From Cellulomonas sp. (GTDB taxonomy: Bacteria; Actinomycetota; Actinomycetes; Actinomycetales; Cellulomonadaceae), in contig DAIDJQ010000044.1 of NCBI GenBank assembly GCA_027451305.1, forward strand, positions 1 through 8,447: a DNA stretch of 8,447 nt. Reading direction: 5' to 3'. This document shows, in pieces, positions 6,718 to 8,447 of this stretch (position 1 is its first letter; the number at the start of each line of letters is the position of its first letter). The position numbers and the translations under genes were made by a program. Under the pieces are notes generated by a model that was not told the origin of the DNA, ran no database searches, and was given only the letters and a program-made list of their open reading frames with translations.

Positions 6718-7937
6718 GCCGCCTCGTCCAGGTCCTCGCCGGCCGAGCGGCCGCCGCCGTCACGCCGGTCCCGGCACCGGTGCCGAGCCAGACCACGGCG
6801 CCGGCGCTGCTGCCGACCAACCCGACGTCGGCCCGCAGCTGGTGGACCTGGTTCACGGGGATCCCGCTGCGGATCGTGCTGATCGTCGTGATCTCCGGCG
6901 CCGTGCTCGTGGTCCTGCGCGTCCTGATCAACACGATGACCGACCACATCGCCAAGGGGATCCCGACCCTGCGTTCGCTGGGCGACTCGGACCGCGCCGC
7001 CGCACTGCTGCGCACCAGCCCGATCGCCGGCGCCCGGCGCGCGCAGCGGGCCCGCACCATCGGCTCGGTGCTGCGCTCGACGGCCGGGCTGGTGGTGGGT
7101 GCGCTCGCGGTCTTCATGATCCTCGACGCCCTCGGCGTGAACCTCGCACCCTTCATCGCCTCGGCCGGCATCGTCGGCGTCGCCGTCGGCTTCGGCGCGC
7201 AGAGCCTGGTCAAGGACACGCTGACCGGCCTGTTCATGCTGGTGGAGGACCAGTACGGCGTGGGCGACGTCGTGGACGTCGGCCCGGCGACCGGCACCGT
7301 CGAGGCCGTCGGGCTGCGCGTCACCCAGCTCCGGGACGCCGAGGGCACCCTCTGGTACGTGCCGAACGGTTCGATGGTGCGGGTGGGCAACAAGACGCAG
7401 GGCTGGTCCACGGCCACCGTGGAGATCGACGTCGACTACTTCCAGGATCTCGACGAGGTCCGGGCCCTGCTGGAGCAGGCGGCAGGGCGGGTGGTCGCGG
7501 ACCGGGAGGTCGCCGGCTGGGTGGAGGGTGCGCCGACGGTTCGCGGGATCGAGCGGCTCAGCGCGGACGCCGTCACCCTGCAGCTGACGGTACGGACGGC
7601 ACCCGCCCGGCAGTGGGAGGTCGCACGGCGGCTGCGGCTGGCGGCGCGGGCCGTGCTGGCGGAGCACGACGTGCCGCTGGCGGGCCAGCGGGACGCGATG
7701 GCGGCACGGCTGGCCGCACGATCGACGTCGACGGAGCTGCTGCCGTCCGGCGTCTCGGACGGCAGGGCAGGCTCCGCCGCGGGCGGCACGGCGCCGGACG
7801 CCGAGCCCGGTGCCGCTTCGTCGAGCGCTGCGCCCACGCCCGACGAGGCGCCGCACGACGCGCACCGCACCCCGGTCGACGAGGCCGTCCAGCCCGAGCC
7901 CGGCCGGCCTGCCCGCCAGGACCCGCCGGCAGGCTGA
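6714..7937 (+). CDS. MscS-family mechanosensitive ion channel with disordered C-terminal tail
   Basis: This 407-residue membrane protein is a small-conductance mechanosensitive channel, expected to open under membrane tension and release solutes after hypo-osmotic shock. Residues 1-45 are Pro/Ala-rich and probably cytosolic or unstructured. Three membrane segments follow: TM1 ~50-73 ([19 protein letters not shown]), TM2 ~123-141, and the Gly/Ala-rich pore-lining TM3 ~145-166 ([21 protein letters not shown]). Next come the beta domain ([22 protein letters not shown], with the hallmark PNG at 217-219) and the alpha/beta C-terminal vestibule to about residue 335. Residues ~340-407 are a low-complexity Ala/Pro/Asp/Glu tail absent from the core family. 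The ATG is inside the ATGA overlap with the peptidase stop, and no strong ribosome-binding site is present, so translational coupling is likely. The stop lies one base from the stop of the converging PTS gene. Confidence 0.93.
   Translation: MSRLVQVLAGRAAAAVTPVPAPVPSQTTAPALLPTNPTSARSWWTWFTGIPLRIVLIVVISGAVLVVLRVLINTMTDHIAKGIPTLRSLGDSDRAAALLRTSPIAGARRAQRARTIGSVLRSTAGLVVGALAVFMILDALGVNLAPFIASAGIVGVAVGFGAQSLVKDTLTGLFMLVEDQYGVGDVVDVGPATGTVEAVGLRVTQLRDAEGTLWYVPNGSMVRVGNKTQGWSTATVEIDVDYFQDLDEVRALLEQAAGRVVADREVAGWVEGAPTVRGIERLSADAVTLQLTVRTAPARQWEVARRLRLAARAVLAEHDVPLAGQRDAMAARLAARSTSTELLPSGVSDGRAGSAAGGTAPDAEPGAASSSAAPTPDEAPHDAHRTPVDEAVQPEPGRPARQDPPAG
7740..7765. repeat. 10-bp perfect inverted repeat inside the channel gene
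   Basis: The arms are ctgccgtccg (7740-7749) and cggacggcag (7756-7765), with a 6-base loop gcgtct. It encodes roughly residues 343-351, at the boundary between the MscS vestibule fold and the disordered tail. There is no T tract on either side. A perfect 10-bp stem has a modest chance of arising randomly in 8 kb of such GC-rich DNA, so its significance rests on position rather than strength. Confidence 0.5.
7907..7934. terminator. Weak inverted repeat at the mscS/EIIA convergent junction
   Basis: The arms gcctgcc (7907-7913) and ggcaggc (7928-7934) enclose a 14-base loop, just before the channel stop at 7935-7937. The two convergent genes are separated by a single base, so any shared terminator must lie within coding sequence, and this is the best candidate I see. 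There is no T tract; support is weak. Confidence 0.2.
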
Positions 7938-7938
7938 G

Positions 7939-8394
7939 TCAGTCGGCCCAGTCGAGCAGCGGGTCCCCGGCGGCGACCACGGTCCCGGGCGGCACCACCG
8001 CACGGACGTCGTCGGGATCCGCCTGCAGCGCCACCACAGGGCAGACGACGGACAGCCCGCCGGCGGCCACGTCGACCGGCGACCACGTCAGCAGCACCTC
8101 CCCGGCGTGCACCGTCTGACCGGCCACCACCCGCAGGTCGAACCCGAGACCGGCCAGCCGGACCGTGTCGATCCCCAGGTGGACCAGCACCCCGCGGTCG
8201 CCGGCGAGCAGGAGGGCGAACGCGTGCGGGTGCAGCGCCGCCACCACCCCGTCGGCGGGGGCCAGCACCTGCTGCATGCTGCTGCGCAGCGGGTCGATCG
8301 CGACGCCGGGACCGACCATCGCCTGGGCGAACACCGGGTCGGGCACGGCCGACAGTGCCAGGACCGTGCCCGGCACCGGGCTGAGCAGCCGCAC
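7939..8394 (-). CDS. crr: PTS glucose-type EIIA component (EIIA-Glc/Crr-like)
   Basis: This 151-residue soluble phosphocarrier takes phosphate from HPr and passes it to a sugar-specific EIIB; in many bacteria it also has regulatory roles. The whole length matches a stand-alone EIIA-Glc domain: [19 protein letters not shown] (17-35), [16 protein letters not shown] (44-59) and [15 protein letters not shown] (68-82). The phosphorylated His is His72 (VHLGID), with supporting His57 15 residues earlier, the same spacing as E. coli His75/His90. The position of E. coli Thr73 is His55 here, part of a HPHAF motif I recall from actinobacterial Crr proteins, so this is probably a lineage trait. The start is GTG 8394-8392, placed by homology ([13 protein letters not shown]). 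It lies 8 bases after the upstream stop with no Shine-Dalgarno, suggesting coupled translation. It converges on the channel gene with one base between stops. Confidence 0.94.
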   Translation of the reverse strand: MRLLSPVPGTVLALSAVPDPVFAQAMVGPGVAIDPLRSSMQQVLAPADGVVAALHPHAFALLLAGDRGVLVHLGIDTVRLAGLGFDLRVVAGQTVHAGEVLLTWSPVDVAAGGLSVVCPVVALQADPDDVRAVVPPGTVVAAGDPLLDWAD

Positions 8395-8402
8395 GGGGCG
8401 GG

Positions 8403-8447
8403 TCAGCGCAGGCTGTCGAGCTCGGCCGCGAGCGCGTCGGCCTCCGG
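8403..8447 (-). CDS. C-terminal end of a probable glucose PTS EIIB component, truncated by window edge
   Basis: Read on the minus strand, the last 45 bases give 14 residues, PEADALAAELDSLR, followed by TGA (8405-8403). This resembles the extreme C terminus of EIIB-Glc domains, which commonly end in a GPEAD-type segment and a short acidic helix. The directly downstream EIIA-Glc, only 8 bases away, strongly supports a PTS partner. It may be a stand-alone EIIB or the end of a EIICB fusion; the phospho-Cys region lies outside the window. The identification rests on few residues plus context. Confidence 0.55.
   Translation of the reverse strand, partial: PEADALAAELDSLR

Noticed and set aside
6456..8003. 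Minus-strand open frame of 515 codons across the channel gene
   Set aside because: It overlaps the channel gene almost entirely and its translation has no recognisable family; a composition artefact.
8227..8229. Thr-to-His replacement beside the catalytic pocket of EIIA (HPHAF motif) as an inactive or novel variant
   Set aside because: Both catalytic histidines are present at the normal 15-residue spacing, and the HPHAF form is one I recall from actinobacterial Crr proteins, so it looks like a lineage trait.
1..8447. A hidden defence system, toxin-antitoxin pair, mobile element, CRISPR array or RNA gene
   Set aside because: Every kilobase is occupied by recognisable housekeeping genes with even composition. 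I saw no direct-repeat array, transposase or integrase motif, attachment-site repeat or tRNA-like cloverleaf, and the only intergenic region is 127 bases.

Overview
The window is strongly G+C-rich (visibly well above 70%), with heavy G/C use at third codon positions, many GTG starts and tightly packed genes. The protein sequences look actinobacterial (Actinomycetota), most like Cellulomonas and its relatives. That placement rests on recognising protein style, not on a marker gene. All of it reads as chromosomal housekeeping DNA: there is no mobile element, integrase, CRISPR array, tRNA or rRNA, and no stretch over 300 bases without a gene.

Layout. (1) 1-1716 (+): the C-terminal two thirds of an M1-family aminopeptidase N, entering from the left edge. 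(2) 4415-1726 (-): a two-gene operon, malQ (4-alpha-glucanotransferase) followed by a small adenylate-kinase/FlaR-like P-loop NTPase, joined by a 4-base ATGA overlap. This operon converges on pepN with 9 bases between the stops, and a perfect 7-bp stem-loop spans both stop codons. (3) 4416-4542: the only real intergenic region, a 127-base divergent promoter region. It carries a TANNNT-type -10 element 7 bases before the peptidase GTG, a similar CAGGAT 7 bases before the malQ GTG, and a 12-bp palindrome between them. (4) 4543-7937 (+): a prolyl-oligopeptidase-type serine peptidase and an MscS-type mechanosensitive channel, again joined by an ATGA overlap. (5) 8447-7939 (-): the tail of a probable glucose-PTS EIIB followed by a complete EIIA-Glc (crr-like), converging on the channel gene with a single base between stops.

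Functionally the window holds peptide turnover (PepN and the oligopeptidase), maltodextrin metabolism (MalQ), osmotic protection (MscS) and glucose uptake and regulation (PTS EIIA/EIIB). Catalytic residues are present in every complete enzyme, and no gene looks broken. I do not see a previously undescribed system. The most checkable oddities are the paired, evenly spaced leaderless-type starts, the two ATGA-coupled pairs of unrelated function, the stem-loop holding both stop codons at the first convergent junction, and a 10-bp perfect hairpin at the point where the channel fold gives way to a disordered tail.
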